Shown here one piece after another: positions 43,818 through 51,668 of a stretch of DNA of 64,000 nt. The translations under genes and the position numbers were made by a program. This stretch comes from an uncultured Lachnospira sp. (lineage in GTDB: Bacteria > Bacillota > Clostridia > Lachnospirales > Lachnospiraceae). Position 1 is the stretch's first letter. Every line of letters begins with the position of its first letter. The stretch lies in contig CAJUBU010000006.1 in the NCBI GenBank assembly GCA_910585095.1, positions 1 through 64,000 on the forward strand, given 5' to 3'. The notes under the pieces were generated by a model. The model was not told where the DNA came from. It did no database searches and saw only the letters and a program-made list of their open reading frames with translations.

Positions 43818-43931
43818 ATGGATATGCAAGAATACAACACAAATGCTTTTTTTTAATCCACTATTGACAGCTTAAATATCACTCTGTCCGATATGAAAAA
43901 TAAACTGTCTCAGCTAAAAAAATCCAATTGA
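43818..43931 (+). pseudogene. Tiny plus-strand frame broken by one in-frame TAA
   Basis: The only plausible plus-strand coding signal in the window. GAGGAGG (43806-43812) sits 5 bases before an ATG at 43818. The frame reads MDMQEYNTNAFF, then TAA at 43854-43856, then STIDSLNITLSDMKNKLSQ and LKKSN to a TGA at 43929. Removing or adding one T in the run of eight T before the TAA does not open the frame. TTGACA lies at 43766-43771, but no clear -10 follows. It may be a decayed small gene, a 12-residue leader peptide, or chance. Confidence 0.35.
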
Positions 43932-43952
43932 GGGTGGAACTTTTCCACCCTC
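43916..43952 (-). terminator. Hairpin terminator after the 367-residue gene
   Basis: A perfect 10-bp stem GAGGGTGGAA/TTCCACCCTC with a 3-base loop (43930-43952) is followed on the minus strand, after AATTGGA, by seven T. It lies 8 bases past the stop at 43961. The stem also overlaps the end of the short plus-strand frame, but there is no T-run on that strand. Confidence 0.65.
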
Positions 43953-43960
43953 ATAAAAAA

Positions 43961-45064
43961 TTAACAATCCTTTACATCATACATATCACTTTTACTTTGA
44001 ACACACTTTTTATACATATCATCATACTGTGTTGAACAGATATAACTTTTTTTATAATTATCTGTAACAATGTGAACTTCACCATCAAAGGTCTTATAAA
44101 TCTGTGTAAATTCAAAGCCAAAATATACTTTATTATTCTCATCTTCATTGACAATATCTGCCTCACATAAAATATACAAATAATTATCATTCAATCCTTC
44201 TGCCGCATTTTTACGGCTAAGAAATTGAACGCCTGTAACGGATACGTTTTCAGCATATTCATTGTTAGGCTTATAAAGATAATCGGAATTTCCTGTTGCC
44301 TTGTACATCATACGAAATGTTGTATCTTTTGTCATATCAACAATCGCCTCTTTGCACATTGTTTTTAATAAATCCAGTTTATTTTTATCGATATCTGCAC
44401 TATCTGTCACATATGTACTTAGCTTGTCCGCCTTATATTTTTGTTCAGTCTTATCTATAATAAATCCATGCTTTCCTAACGTTTCAACATCGGCATCACA
44501 ATGAACTGTAATCACATCATCTTTTGTGATATTTGTTGATTTATCAATAGAAAACGATAATGTAGATAAATATGTGTCCTGCCAATTATTTTGAACGACT
44601 GCATAAGCTTGCGGACTAACACCAGCAAATGTAACTTCTACCATAGAAAATATATCAATATTTTGACCTTCATTAATTCCTTTTGCTTTAACCGAAAACT
44701 GTTTATTACCCAATTTTATTTTTGCATTTTTTACAAGTTCTTCCGAATATTCTAATTGAACAACAACCTTGTCCCCATTTGACAGCATATTAGGATTATC
44801 AATATGCACTTTTATACTTTCTGATATATCTTTATACAATTTTAATTGCTCTATATCCTTCTCGTCACCTGCTATATCTGAATACAGTTTTTCACGATTA
44901 ATCTGGCAATCAGCTGTCGCATAACCATTCGCTCCCATATATTGAATCGTTATATAATCTTTCATATCAATATTGCTTTTTCCTGCCATCAAAAAAACAA
45001 TTATCAATAAAACACTAATACATATTGCTCCTAAACCTATCCACTTTATTGTTTTATTTTTCAT
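43961..45064 (-). CDS. Membrane-anchored extracytoplasmic protein, unknown function
   Basis: The 367-residue protein has one N-terminal membrane helix (about residues 8-27) followed by a hydrophilic, probably external region with beta-rich repeats. An early segment, DYITIQYMGANGYATADCQI near residues 36-55, and a later LEYSEELVKNAKIKL recall extracytoplasmic domains common in Lachnospiraceae. There is no catalytic motif. It follows sigK by 119 bases and ends at a good hairpin terminator. I do not recognise a named family. Co-regulation with sigK is possible but unsupported. Confidence 0.7.
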   Translation of the reverse strand: MKNKTIKWIGLGAICISVLLIIVFLMAGKSNIDMKDYITIQYMGANGYATADCQINREKLYSDIAGDEKDIEQLKLYKDISESIKVHIDNPNMLSNGDKVVVQLEYSEELVKNAKIKLGNKQFSVKAKGINEGQNIDIFSMVEVTFAGVSPQAYAVVQNNWQDTYLSTLSFSIDKSTNITKDDVITVHCDADVETLGKHGFIIDKTEQKYKADKLSTYVTDSADIDKNKLDLLKTMCKEAIVDMTKDTTFRMMYKATGNSDYLYKPNNEYAENVSVTGVQFLSRKNAAEGLNDNYLYILCEADIVNEDENNKVYFGFEFTQIYKTFDGEVHIVTDNYKKSYICSTQYDDMYKKCVQSKSDMYDVKDC

Positions 45065-45183
45065 AAATGACCTCTTAAACTCTATTTTTTCCTACAAAAC
45101 TCATCCATTTGCAGGAAGCTGCCGATATAATAAAACGACAGCTTTTTACAGTAAAATAGATATTTACAACCCACTTTACTGTT

Positions 45184-45837
45184 TTAGAGATTATTGTTAT
45201 CTAATAAATGTTTTAGCTTCTCTAATGCACGCTTTTCGATTCTACTGACATAGCTTCGGCTAATTCCCATATCTTTTGCTATCTCATTTTGTGTTTTTTC
45301 ATTACAATTAAAAAGCCCATACCGGTTAATTATGATATGATATTCACGATATGTCAAAACATTTTGGATATATTTTTTGATTATTTTTATTCGTTCTAAA
45401 TTAATATAATCTTCTACTATATCAGGCTCTTCATCGCTAATAATCTCAATAATACTAATTTCATTTCCCTCTTTATCGGTTCCTATTGGTTCATAAAGTG
45501 AAACTTCCCTTGCTTTTTTCTTCTCTGTACGCAAAAGCATAAGAAGCTCATTATCAATACATTTTGCTGCATACGTTGCCAAACGTATTCCTTTTTCAGG
45601 TTTGTAAGAATTAATTGCTTTTATCAATCCAATGGTGCCTACTGATATTAAATCTTGTATATCACGTTCTGGTGAAGCATATTTTTTTGTCATATGTGCC
45701 ACCAGTCTCATATTCTTCTCAATAAGCAAATTTCTTGCCTGCAAGTCTCCTCTCCGGCATCTTTTCAGCATTATCTCCTCTTCTTGTGCAGACAATGGTT
45801 TTTCAAAACTTTTCAAAGAAAGGCACTCCAGACACAT
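45184..45837 (-). CDS. sigK: Sporulation sigma factor SigK
   Basis: SigK directs late mother-cell genes in sporulation. The protein of up to 217 residues matches SigK closely: KPLSAQEEEIMLKRCRRGD, NMRLVAHMTKKY, DLISVGTIGLIKAINSYKPEKG, EPIGTDKEGNEISI, and the helix-turn-helix EIAKDMGISRSYVSRIEKRAL. It is one uninterrupted gene. The ATG at 45837 has no ribosome binding site; a TTG at 45816 has GGAG 9 bases upstream and may be the true start. Either way there is no hydrophobic pro-sequence like that of B. subtilis pro-SigK. Its presence suggests spore formation or a retained relic. Confidence 0.9.
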   Translation of the reverse strand: MCLECLSLKSFEKPLSAQEEEIMLKRCRRGDLQARNLLIEKNMRLVAHMTKKYASPERDIQDLISVGTIGLIKAINSYKPEKGIRLATYAAKCIDNELLMLLRTEKKKAREVSLYEPIGTDKEGNEISIIEIISDEEPDIVEDYINLERIKIIKKYIQNVLTYREYHIIINRYGLFNCNEKTQNEIAKDMGISRSYVSRIEKRALEKLKHLLDNNNL

Positions 45838-45924
45838 ATTTATATATATTATGTATCCTAGTGCCTTTTATTGCCTTTCCAAAATTATTTATTTGTGCGT
45901 ATAGTAAGACCAATTAAATTGCTT

Positions 45925-47184
45925 TTACACATCATCTTCTTTTCTTCGGAGTATATCATAATCATTTAATTCTATTCCAACATCAATATAGAGCTGTTGT
46001 TTTGGATGTGGTGCGCTCTCCATAGCAACACCTTTTTCATCAACAATTTGTTTTACTGTCACTGTATAATTTTCACCGTTTGTTCTCATCACTTCAATTT
46101 CTTCACCAACGCTAAATTTATTGCGCTGTTCGATATGATACAAACCTTCATTATTTTTGCCATCAACAAGTCCTAAATAAGTATACTCTTTAATATAGGT
46201 ATTGGTATCATATATCTGTGTATTTTCATTTGGCTTTCCAAAAAAGAATCCCGTTGTATATTGTCTGTATGTACATTTTCTAATTTCAGACTTATAAAAT
46301 TCAAGATTGCTCCTATATAAATCTTCACTTTTAAGGAAGTCTTCTATTGCCATCTTATATGTTCTGGCAACCGTAGCCACATAGAGCGCTGTTTTCATTC
46401 GACCTTCAATTTTAAAGCTGTCAATTCCAGCCTTTATCAACTCCGGAATATGCTCTATCATACATAAATCTTTAGAATTGAAAATATAAGTGCCTCTCTC
46501 ATTTTCATAAACTGGCATATATTCACCAGGTCTTTGCTCCTCGACAACAGCATATTTCCATCTGCAAGGATGCGTACATGCCCCCCTGTTGGCATCTTGA
46601 CCTGCCATAAAGCTGCTTAACAGACATCTTCCAGAATAGGATATACACATTGCTCCATGTATAAATGTCTCTATTTCCATCTTTTCATCAATATGTTCTC
46701 GAATTTGCCTAATCTCTGTCAAAGAAAGCTCTCTTGCTGTTACAACTCTTTTTGCACCTTGTTCCCACCAAAATTGATATGTCATATAATTGGTATTATT
46801 TGCCTGTGTGCTAATATGAATATCTACTTGTGGCCATACCTTTTTTGCAATTTTAAACATGCCAGGGTCTGAAATAATTAAGGCATCGGGCGCTGCCTTT
46901 TTTAATTCTTCAAAATAAACGCTAGCTCCTTCTAAATCATAATTATGCGCAAGTATATTTGCAGTAACATAAACTTTACATTGATATTGATGAGCAAATT
47001 GTACCCCTTCACATATCTCATCTAATGTAAAATTTTTTGCCTTTGCCCGCAATCCAAATGCCTCACCACCAATATATACTGCATCAGCGCCATACATTAC
47101 AGCAACTTTTAACACTTCCAAATTGCTTGCTGGAACTAATAACTCAATTTTTCTGCCATTATACACATGTTCTGTTCTATTCAT
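45925..47184 (-). CDS. trhP: Peptidase U32 family, TrhP-like tRNA hydroxylation protein
   Basis: TrhP proteins help form 5-hydroxyuridine at the wobble position (U34) of tRNAs, using prephenate-linked chemistry. From the ATG at 47184 the protein has 419 residues, about the length of B. subtilis YrrO. It shows the U32 signature ETFIHGAMCISYSGRCLLSS (near 165-185), with Cys residues CTHPCRWKY beyond it, and KIEGRMKTALYVA. It comes right after trmR, the next enzyme for the same nucleotide. An in-frame TTG at 47262 is possible but has no site. Confidence 0.85.
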   Translation of the reverse strand: MNRTEHVYNGRKIELLVPASNLEVLKVAVMYGADAVYIGGEAFGLRAKAKNFTLDEICEGVQFAHQYQCKVYVTANILAHNYDLEGASVYFEELKKAAPDALIISDPGMFKIAKKVWPQVDIHISTQANNTNYMTYQFWWEQGAKRVVTARELSLTEIRQIREHIDEKMEIETFIHGAMCISYSGRCLLSSFMAGQDANRGACTHPCRWKYAVVEEQRPGEYMPVYENERGTYIFNSKDLCMIEHIPELIKAGIDSFKIEGRMKTALYVATVARTYKMAIEDFLKSEDLYRSNLEFYKSEIRKCTYRQYTTGFFFGKPNENTQIYDTNTYIKEYTYLGLVDGKNNEGLYHIEQRNKFSVGEEIEVMRTNGENYTVTVKQIVDEKGVAMESAPHPKQQLYIDVGIELNDYDILRRKEDDV

Positions 47185-47270
47185 ACGCTTCAATAACAAG
47201 CACAAAATACTGCCTTTTACAGCAAACGTGCTATACCTTTCTTGATTTATAGTAAAGTCCAATCAATCAA

Positions 47271-47313
47271 CAAGTTTATTTGATAAACTTGCAAAAGTTT
47301 CACAGCAACTTTT
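47271..47313 (-). other. Two tandem hairpins between trmR and the U32 gene
   Basis: A 7-bp hairpin (AAAAGTT/AACTTTT, 47293-47313) is directly followed in transcription order by a 9-bp hairpin (CAAGTTTAT/ATAAACTTG with a 3-base loop, 47271-47291). The tail TTGATTGATT is not a clean T-run. They may be an attenuator or a weak terminator in the 195-base gap. Confidence 0.4.
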
Positions 47314-47379
47314 TTATCTTTATATAAAAAACAGATACTACTCCTTATAAGCAGCTTTTACATTCAATTATTATGAAAC

Positions 47380-48021
47380 TTATTGTTTCACACTTAATGT
47401 AATTCCATCACCTATAGGAACAATTGATGTTACAACTTCTTTTGAATGTGTAAGCATATATAAATATTCTCTCATTCGCTCATGGATAGTTCTATTTCTT
47501 CTGGTAATACTATATTTGGATTGTATAATTTCGCCTTCTTGCAACACATTATCTGAAATCAACAAACCGCCTTTGGGCATCTTTTTTATAATTTCTGTAA
47601 AATAAGAAAGATATTGCCCCTTTGCTGCATCCATAAAAATAAAATCAAATTCTCCATCTAATGTTTTTAGAACATCCATTGCATCACCTGCAATCAGTGT
47701 AATAACATCTTCTTTTCCTGCTCTTTTAAAATTATTTCTAGCAACTGGTATTCTTTTATCATAATTTTCAATTGTAGTAATGGTGCAATTCTTTGGCATA
47801 TTTTCGCTCATAAGAATAGATGAGTAACCTACTGCTGTTCCAACTTCAAGTATTTTTGAAGGTTGTTTTAATGCCAAAAGAACTTTAAGCAGATTCCCCA
47901 TCTCTTTTCTAATAATAGGCACATTATCAGCTAGTGCCTCTTTCTCAATCAAATTACATACTTCTGAATTACCCATGTCTAGTGAATTGATATAAGACAC
48001 AATTCTTGGTTCTACTATCAT
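47380..48021 (-). CDS. trmR: tRNA 5-hydroxyuridine methyltransferase TrmR family
   Basis: TrmR methylates 5-hydroxyuridine-34 of tRNAs to 5-methoxyuridine with SAM. The 213-residue protein has the O-methyltransferase SAM-binding motif ILEVGTAVGYSSILM (near 57-72), TTIENYDKRIPVARNN, and FIFMDAAKGQYLSYF with acidic metal-binding residues. AGGA precedes the ATG. It is 15 bases after the MltG-like gene and before the U32 gene, matching the B. subtilis yrrL-yrrM-yrrN-yrrO order. The annotation 'caffeoyl-CoA O-methyltransferase' sometimes given to such proteins is less likely. Confidence 0.87.
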   Translation of the reverse strand: MIVEPRIVSYINSLDMGNSEVCNLIEKEALADNVPIIRKEMGNLLKVLLALKQPSKILEVGTAVGYSSILMSENMPKNCTITTIENYDKRIPVARNNFKRAGKEDVITLIAGDAMDVLKTLDGEFDFIFMDAAKGQYLSYFTEIIKKMPKGGLLISDNVLQEGEIIQSKYSITRRNRTIHERMREYLYMLTHSKEVVTSIVPIGDGITLSVKQ

Positions 48022-48036
48022 ATCTTATTATTCCTA

Positions 48037-48417
48037 TTATTCATTTTGTTCTGAAGTTTCTGGACACATCATTTGAAACATCTCTGATGGTTTCATTGCA
48101 GTATTTAAGTTATATGTCCCACCCACAAATTTATCTTTATAATCAGACAGTATAATCTGAAAATACATAATTTGTTCATCTTCTGTAAGTCCTAAATTAT
48201 AAAGCTGCTTTGCAAGCTCTTTTGGTGTGACTTTATCCTCAATTGTAATCTCAACTTCTCTGGCATCTTCTGATGTACTTACAGCTTTCTCATCGAATAT
48301 ATTGCGACCAAAAGAATAGCCTGTTGTTCCCACAGAAAATATAATCCATATTCCCAACACAATAATAACTGCATTGAGTGATATTGATACAATCATTCTT
48401 ACACTCTTGTTATTCAT
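48037..48417 (-). CDS. Short MltG-like protein without catalytic domain
   Basis: The 126-residue protein has one membrane helix (about residues 9-30) and a domain, TPKELAKQLYNLGLTEDEQIMYFQ... GTYNLNTAMKPSEMFQMM, that resembles the LysM-like N-terminal part of MltG. It occupies the exact place of mltG (yrrL) before trmR but stops before the catalytic domain. Only 15 bases separate it from trmR, so no missing part is hidden downstream. AAGGA precedes the ATG. It may bind peptidoglycan; enzymatic activity is not expected. Confidence 0.75.
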   Translation of the reverse strand: MNNKSVRMIVSISLNAVIIVLGIWIIFSVGTTGYSFGRNIFDEKAVSTSEDAREVEITIEDKVTPKELAKQLYNLGLTEDEQIMYFQIILSDYKDKFVGGTYNLNTAMKPSEMFQMMCPETSEQNE

Positions 48418-48440
48418 AACTTTTTATTTCCTTCTGTCCA

Positions 48441-48785
48441 TCAATCCTTTAGAAAGTCCATATCAAAATCAAGACATCCAAAAAGCGTTATACAAATCTC
48501 TTGCATCATACGACACAAACACATTTCAGCAGACAAATAACGATCTACTTGAGGCTGCCTACGAACATCTTTAAATCGCTCATTAAGGCTTAATGTTTCA
48601 TTAATAACATCACCTGTTTCGTCCGAATACTGATACATAAAATTTAACTTTCTAAACTCATCCACAGCTCTCTTTAAATCGGGCTGTCTTTTCATATAAT
48701 CTTCAAGGGACTTATATTCTTTATACTCAGGACTTTCTAATATAGCAATTTTTAATTGTTCTGTAAGTTCCTCTACTTTGTTCAT
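48441..48785 (-). CDS. ylbF: YlbF/YmcA family protein
   Basis: YlbF-family proteins in B. subtilis form the Y-complex (YlbF, YmcA, YaaT) that affects RNase Y processing, competence and sporulation. The 114-residue protein is helical with LKIAILESPEYKEYKSLE and RAVDEFRKLNFMYQYSD near residues 11-55, matching the family, and a Cys/Met-rich C-terminal helix. The ATG at 48785 has AAAGGA 5 bases upstream; an ATG at 48803 has none. It comes directly after an RNase J gene, so both fit RNA metabolism. Confidence 0.82.
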   Translation of the reverse strand: MNKVEELTEQLKIAILESPEYKEYKSLEDYMKRQPDLKRAVDEFRKLNFMYQYSDETGDVINETLSLNERFKDVRRQPQVDRYLSAEMCLCRMMQEICITLFGCLDFDMDFLKD

Positions 48786-48839
48786 AACATTCCTTTCGTT
48801 CATGAATAGTCAAGCGAATAATTAAAATCCGCTTATCGA

Positions 48840-50510
48840 TTATAACTGTGCCTCCATAATAATTGGAAGAATGACCGGATTTCGTTTCATCTTCTTCCAT
48901 AAATATTCACTTAAATCATCTCTAATGGTATTTTTAATTTTGCTCCAATCGCTAATATTTTTATCCATACATACTTGTACAGAATCCTCCACAATAGCCT
49001 TTGCCTCATCAAGTAATTCTTCCGCTTCTCTTACATAGACAAAGCCTCTTGTCACAATATCTGGTCCTGCAACAAGCTGTCCACTATACTTTTCCAATGT
49101 CAAAACAACAATAATAATTCCATTTTCAGCAAGATTTTGTCTGTCTCTTAAAACAATATTCCCCACATCACCAACACCAAGCCCATCGACAAGAATAGAA
49201 CCTGTAGGAACTTTGTCTGTAATTTCGCCCTTATCTTGTGATAATTGTATCACATCTCCTGATTTGGCAATAATAACATTTTCTTTATCATATCCCAAAG
49301 ACATAACAATTTCTTTTTGCGCCACTAAATGACGATACTCGCCATGCACTGGTATTGCATATTTAGGCTTAGTAAGCGCATAGACCAGTTTAATCTCCTC
49401 CTGACACGCATGTCCTGAAACATGGGTGTCCTGAAAAATTACTTTCGCACCTTTCATACCAAGTTCATTAATTACTTTGGCAACGGATTTTTCATTACCT
49501 GGTATTGGTGTAGACGAAAATACAACCGTATCGCCTGGCATAATGGATACTTTTCGATGCAGATTTGCAGCCATTCTTGAAAGAGCAGCCATTGATTCGC
49601 CTTGACTGCCCGTTGTAATAAGAACAATCTGTTCTGGCGTATAATCTTTCATAGCCTCTGTATCTATCAATACCCCTTCAGGAATTTTAAGATATTCCAG
49701 ATTTTCAGCAACCTCAATAACATTCACCATACTGCGTCCTTCAACGCATACTTTTCTTCCATATGCCACCGCTGAATTAATAATCTGCTGAACTCTATCC
49801 ACATTGGAAGCAAATGTTGCAATGATTAATCGGCTATTTTTATTATCTGAAAAAATCTTATCAAATGTTGCCCCTACTGTTCTCTCAGACATTGTAAAAC
49901 CAGCTCTCAACGCATTCGTACTATCACACATCAATGCAAGAACGCCTTTTTTGCCCAACTCGCCAAACCGCTGCAAATCTATTGGTTCTCCATATACTGG
50001 CGTATAATCCACCTTAAAATCACCCGTGTGCATAACAATACCTGCGGGTGTAAATATTGCCAATGCAGCAGCATCGGCAATACTGTGATTTGTTCTTATA
50101 AATTCTACACGCATCTGTCCTAAATTAATCGATTGCCCATACTTTACAACTTTACGCTTTACAGTCTTTAGCATACCATGTTCTTTTAACTTGGACTCAA
50201 TTAGTCCCATTGTCAGTTTTGTAGCATAAATAGGTACATTAATGTCTTTAAACACATATGGAATCGCTCCTATGTGGTCCTCGTGACCATGTGTTATCAC
50301 AAATCCTTTTACTTTTTCTATATTTTCTTTCAGAAAAGTAACATCTGGAATAACTAGGTCTATTCCTAACATCTCCTCCTCTGGGAATGATAAACCGCAA
50401 TCAATAACAACAATATTATCATCGTATTGAACTGCTGTAATATTCATTCCAATCTGTTCAAGACCTCCCAATGGAATAATCTTAACACAATCGTTATTGC
50501 TATTCTTCAT
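48840..50510 (-). CDS. rnj: Ribonuclease J
   Basis: RNase J is a metallo-beta-lactamase/beta-CASP nuclease with 5' exonuclease and endonuclease activity in mRNA turnover. The 556-residue protein shows VITHGHEDHIGAIPYV (metal-binding, near 72-87), HTGDFKVDYTP, the beta-CASP region with FQDTHVSGHA, and IPVHGEYRHL. Length is that of B. subtilis RNase J1. The ATG at 50510 is chosen because AAAGG lies 6 bases upstream with proper spacing. It is inserted, with ylbF, between DUF1292 and the MltG-like gene. Confidence 0.96.
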   Translation of the reverse strand: MKNSNNDCVKIIPLGGLEQIGMNITAVQYDDNIVVIDCGLSFPEEEMLGIDLVIPDVTFLKENIEKVKGFVITHGHEDHIGAIPYVFKDINVPIYATKLTMGLIESKLKEHGMLKTVKRKVVKYGQSINLGQMRVEFIRTNHSIADAAALAIFTPAGIVMHTGDFKVDYTPVYGEPIDLQRFGELGKKGVLALMCDSTNALRAGFTMSERTVGATFDKIFSDNKNSRLIIATFASNVDRVQQIINSAVAYGRKVCVEGRSMVNVIEVAENLEYLKIPEGVLIDTEAMKDYTPEQIVLITTGSQGESMAALSRMAANLHRKVSIMPGDTVVFSSTPIPGNEKSVAKVINELGMKGAKVIFQDTHVSGHACQEEIKLVYALTKPKYAIPVHGEYRHLVAQKEIVMSLGYDKENVIIAKSGDVIQLSQDKGEITDKVPTGSILVDGLGVGDVGNIVLRDRQNLAENGIIIVVLTLEKYSGQLVAGPDIVTRGFVYVREAEELLDEAKAIVEDSVQVCMDKNISDWSKIKNTIRDDLSEYLWKKMKRNPVILPIIMEAQL

Positions 50511-50611
50511 ACCCATCCTTTCATGTCATAAGCAACTTCACAAGGCTTATTTTTTATTTTATATTATAAATACATAGCACGAAAATACTCTGTTTATTTT
50601 ATTAAAATTTT

Positions 50612-50863
50612 TCACTCCTCTGAATCTTCTAATAATTCTTCAAATATTTTCCCTATGCTCTCTAATTCCTCATCACTCTCAACAAACTCATAAACTGCTT
50701 CTTTATCTTCTTCCTTTGATAAATCTTTTAATATATAACAATCCGTCTCATCATCTTCTGATTCTGTCACCAACAGATAATGAACGCCATTAATTTTCGT
50801 TTCCTCTAATACAAAAAATGCAAGTATCTCCCCATCATCCGAAGTAAATTCCAAACTTTTCAT
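50612..50863 (-). CDS. DUF1292 protein (YrzB-like)
   Basis: The 83-residue acidic protein (MKSLEFTSDDGEILAFFVLEE start, then INGVHYLLVTESEDD) matches DUF1292, a conserved Firmicutes family whose biochemical role is unknown. GAGG precedes the ATG. It is two bases after ruvX, the same order as B. subtilis yrzL-yrrK-yrzB. Confidence 0.9.
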   Translation of the reverse strand: MKSLEFTSDDGEILAFFVLEETKINGVHYLLVTESEDDETDCYILKDLSKEEDKEAVYEFVESDEELESIGKIFEELLEDSEE

Positions 50864-50865
50864 AA

Positions 50866-51303
50866 TTAATCCTCTTTACTTTGATTTGCCAAATAATCCA
50901 AATATCCTTGCAGAATAAAAACAGCCGCAATCTTATCGATTACCGCCTTCCTTTGTTCTCTCCTCACACCACTTTCTATTAGTACATTATTTGCAGAAAC
51001 CGTACTTAATCGTTCGTCCCACATAACAACTTCAATACCTGTCCTTCGTTCAAGCTTTTCAGCAAACTCCTTACAAGCTTTGCCTCTCTCTCCTATTGTA
51101 TTATTCATATTTTTAGGAAGCCCAACAATAATCTTTGCAACATCGTACTCCTCAATAATTTCCTCAATTCTAGCTAACGTCTTTCTTAATTTGTTTTCTT
51201 CCTTCCTTGTTATTGTCTCTAACCCTTGCGCCGTTATTCCAAGCGCGTCACTAACTGCAACACCAACCGTCTTTGCTCCATAATCCAACCCAATAATTCT
51301 CAT
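50866..51303 (-). CDS. ruvX: RuvX / YqgF family RNase H-fold nuclease
   Basis: YqgF proteins act in rRNA 5'-end maturation (E. coli) and are also described as Holliday junction resolvase-like. The 145-residue protein has the RNase H fold motifs [20 protein letters not shown] (Asp7), IVGLPKNMN near 60, and [10 protein letters not shown] near 96, with a C-terminal [14 protein letters not shown]. The start codon follows the ireB stop directly. The acidic residues needed for metal binding are present. Confidence 0.94.
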   Translation of the reverse strand: MRIIGLDYGAKTVGVAVSDALGITAQGLETITRKEENKLRKTLARIEEIIEEYDVAKIIVGLPKNMNNTIGERGKACKEFAEKLERRTGIEVVMWDERLSTVSANNVLIESGVRREQRKAVIDKIAAVFILQGYLDYLANQSKED

Positions 51304-51561
51304 CTATAAACCTTTTCCTTCAATAAAGTACTTTAAGACTTCCTCTACCAGCTCGTCTCTCTCAACTTTCATAATAAGGCTTCTGGCATTATTATGACTG
51401 GTGATATAAGTTGGGTCACCAGACATAATATAGCCAACTATTTGATTTACTGGATTATATCCTTTTTCTTTCAATGCAAGGTACACCTGTTCTAAAATCT
51501 TTTCAACAGATATAACCTTCTCTGGCTGTGTCTTAAAAAATTGTGTATTATTATCTGCCAT
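51304..51561 (-). CDS. ireB: IreB family regulatory phosphoprotein
   Basis: IreB (UPF0297, DUF965; YrzL in B. subtilis) is a small phosphoprotein that, in Enterococcus, is a target of the Ser/Thr kinase IreK in cephalosporin tolerance. The 85-residue protein has [19 protein letters not shown] at its start, [21 protein letters not shown] near residues 33-54, and [14 protein letters not shown] at the end, all family signatures, including the N-terminal Thr residues. A GTG 9 bases earlier is less likely. A candidate promoter is at 51592-51620. Confidence 0.93.
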   Translation of the reverse strand: MADNNTQFFKTQPEKVISVEKILEQVYLALKEKGYNPVNQIVGYIMSGDPTYITSHNNARSLIMKVERDELVEEVLKYFIEGKGL

Positions 51562-51591
51562 AATCCCCACGTCCTTTTTGTATATGGTATC

Positions 51592-51620
51592 ATATTACAT
51601 TAATTTTTTCAATAAGACAA
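51592..51620 (-). promoter_or_regulatory. Sigma-A promoter of ireB operon
   Basis: TTGTCT (51620-51615) and TAATAT (51597-51592) are spaced 17 bases on the minus strand, about 30 bases before the ireB ATG. An overlapping alternative TTGAAA-N17-TACCAT also exists nearby. Confidence 0.5.
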
Positions 51621-51668
51621 GTCTTTTATCATAATAAATATTAATAAATCTTTATAAAATTTCAATTT

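Larger units (their letters stand above)
43641..43960. other. 320-base region upstream of comM
   Basis: It contains the comM promoter and leader on the minus strand, a short interrupted plus-strand frame with a very good ribosome binding site (43818-43931), and the hairpin terminator of the next minus-strand gene (43916-43952). No longer gene is seen. Confidence 0.55.

Noticed and set aside
43841..43860. Simple one-base indel in the T8 run as the cause of the broken short frame
   Set aside because: Adding or removing one T leads to another stop within a few codons, so a single slippage does not restore a longer frame.
48022..48036. Frameshifted remainder of mltG after the short MltG-like gene
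   Set aside because: Only 15 bases lie between the stop and trmR, so there is no room for a catalytic domain.
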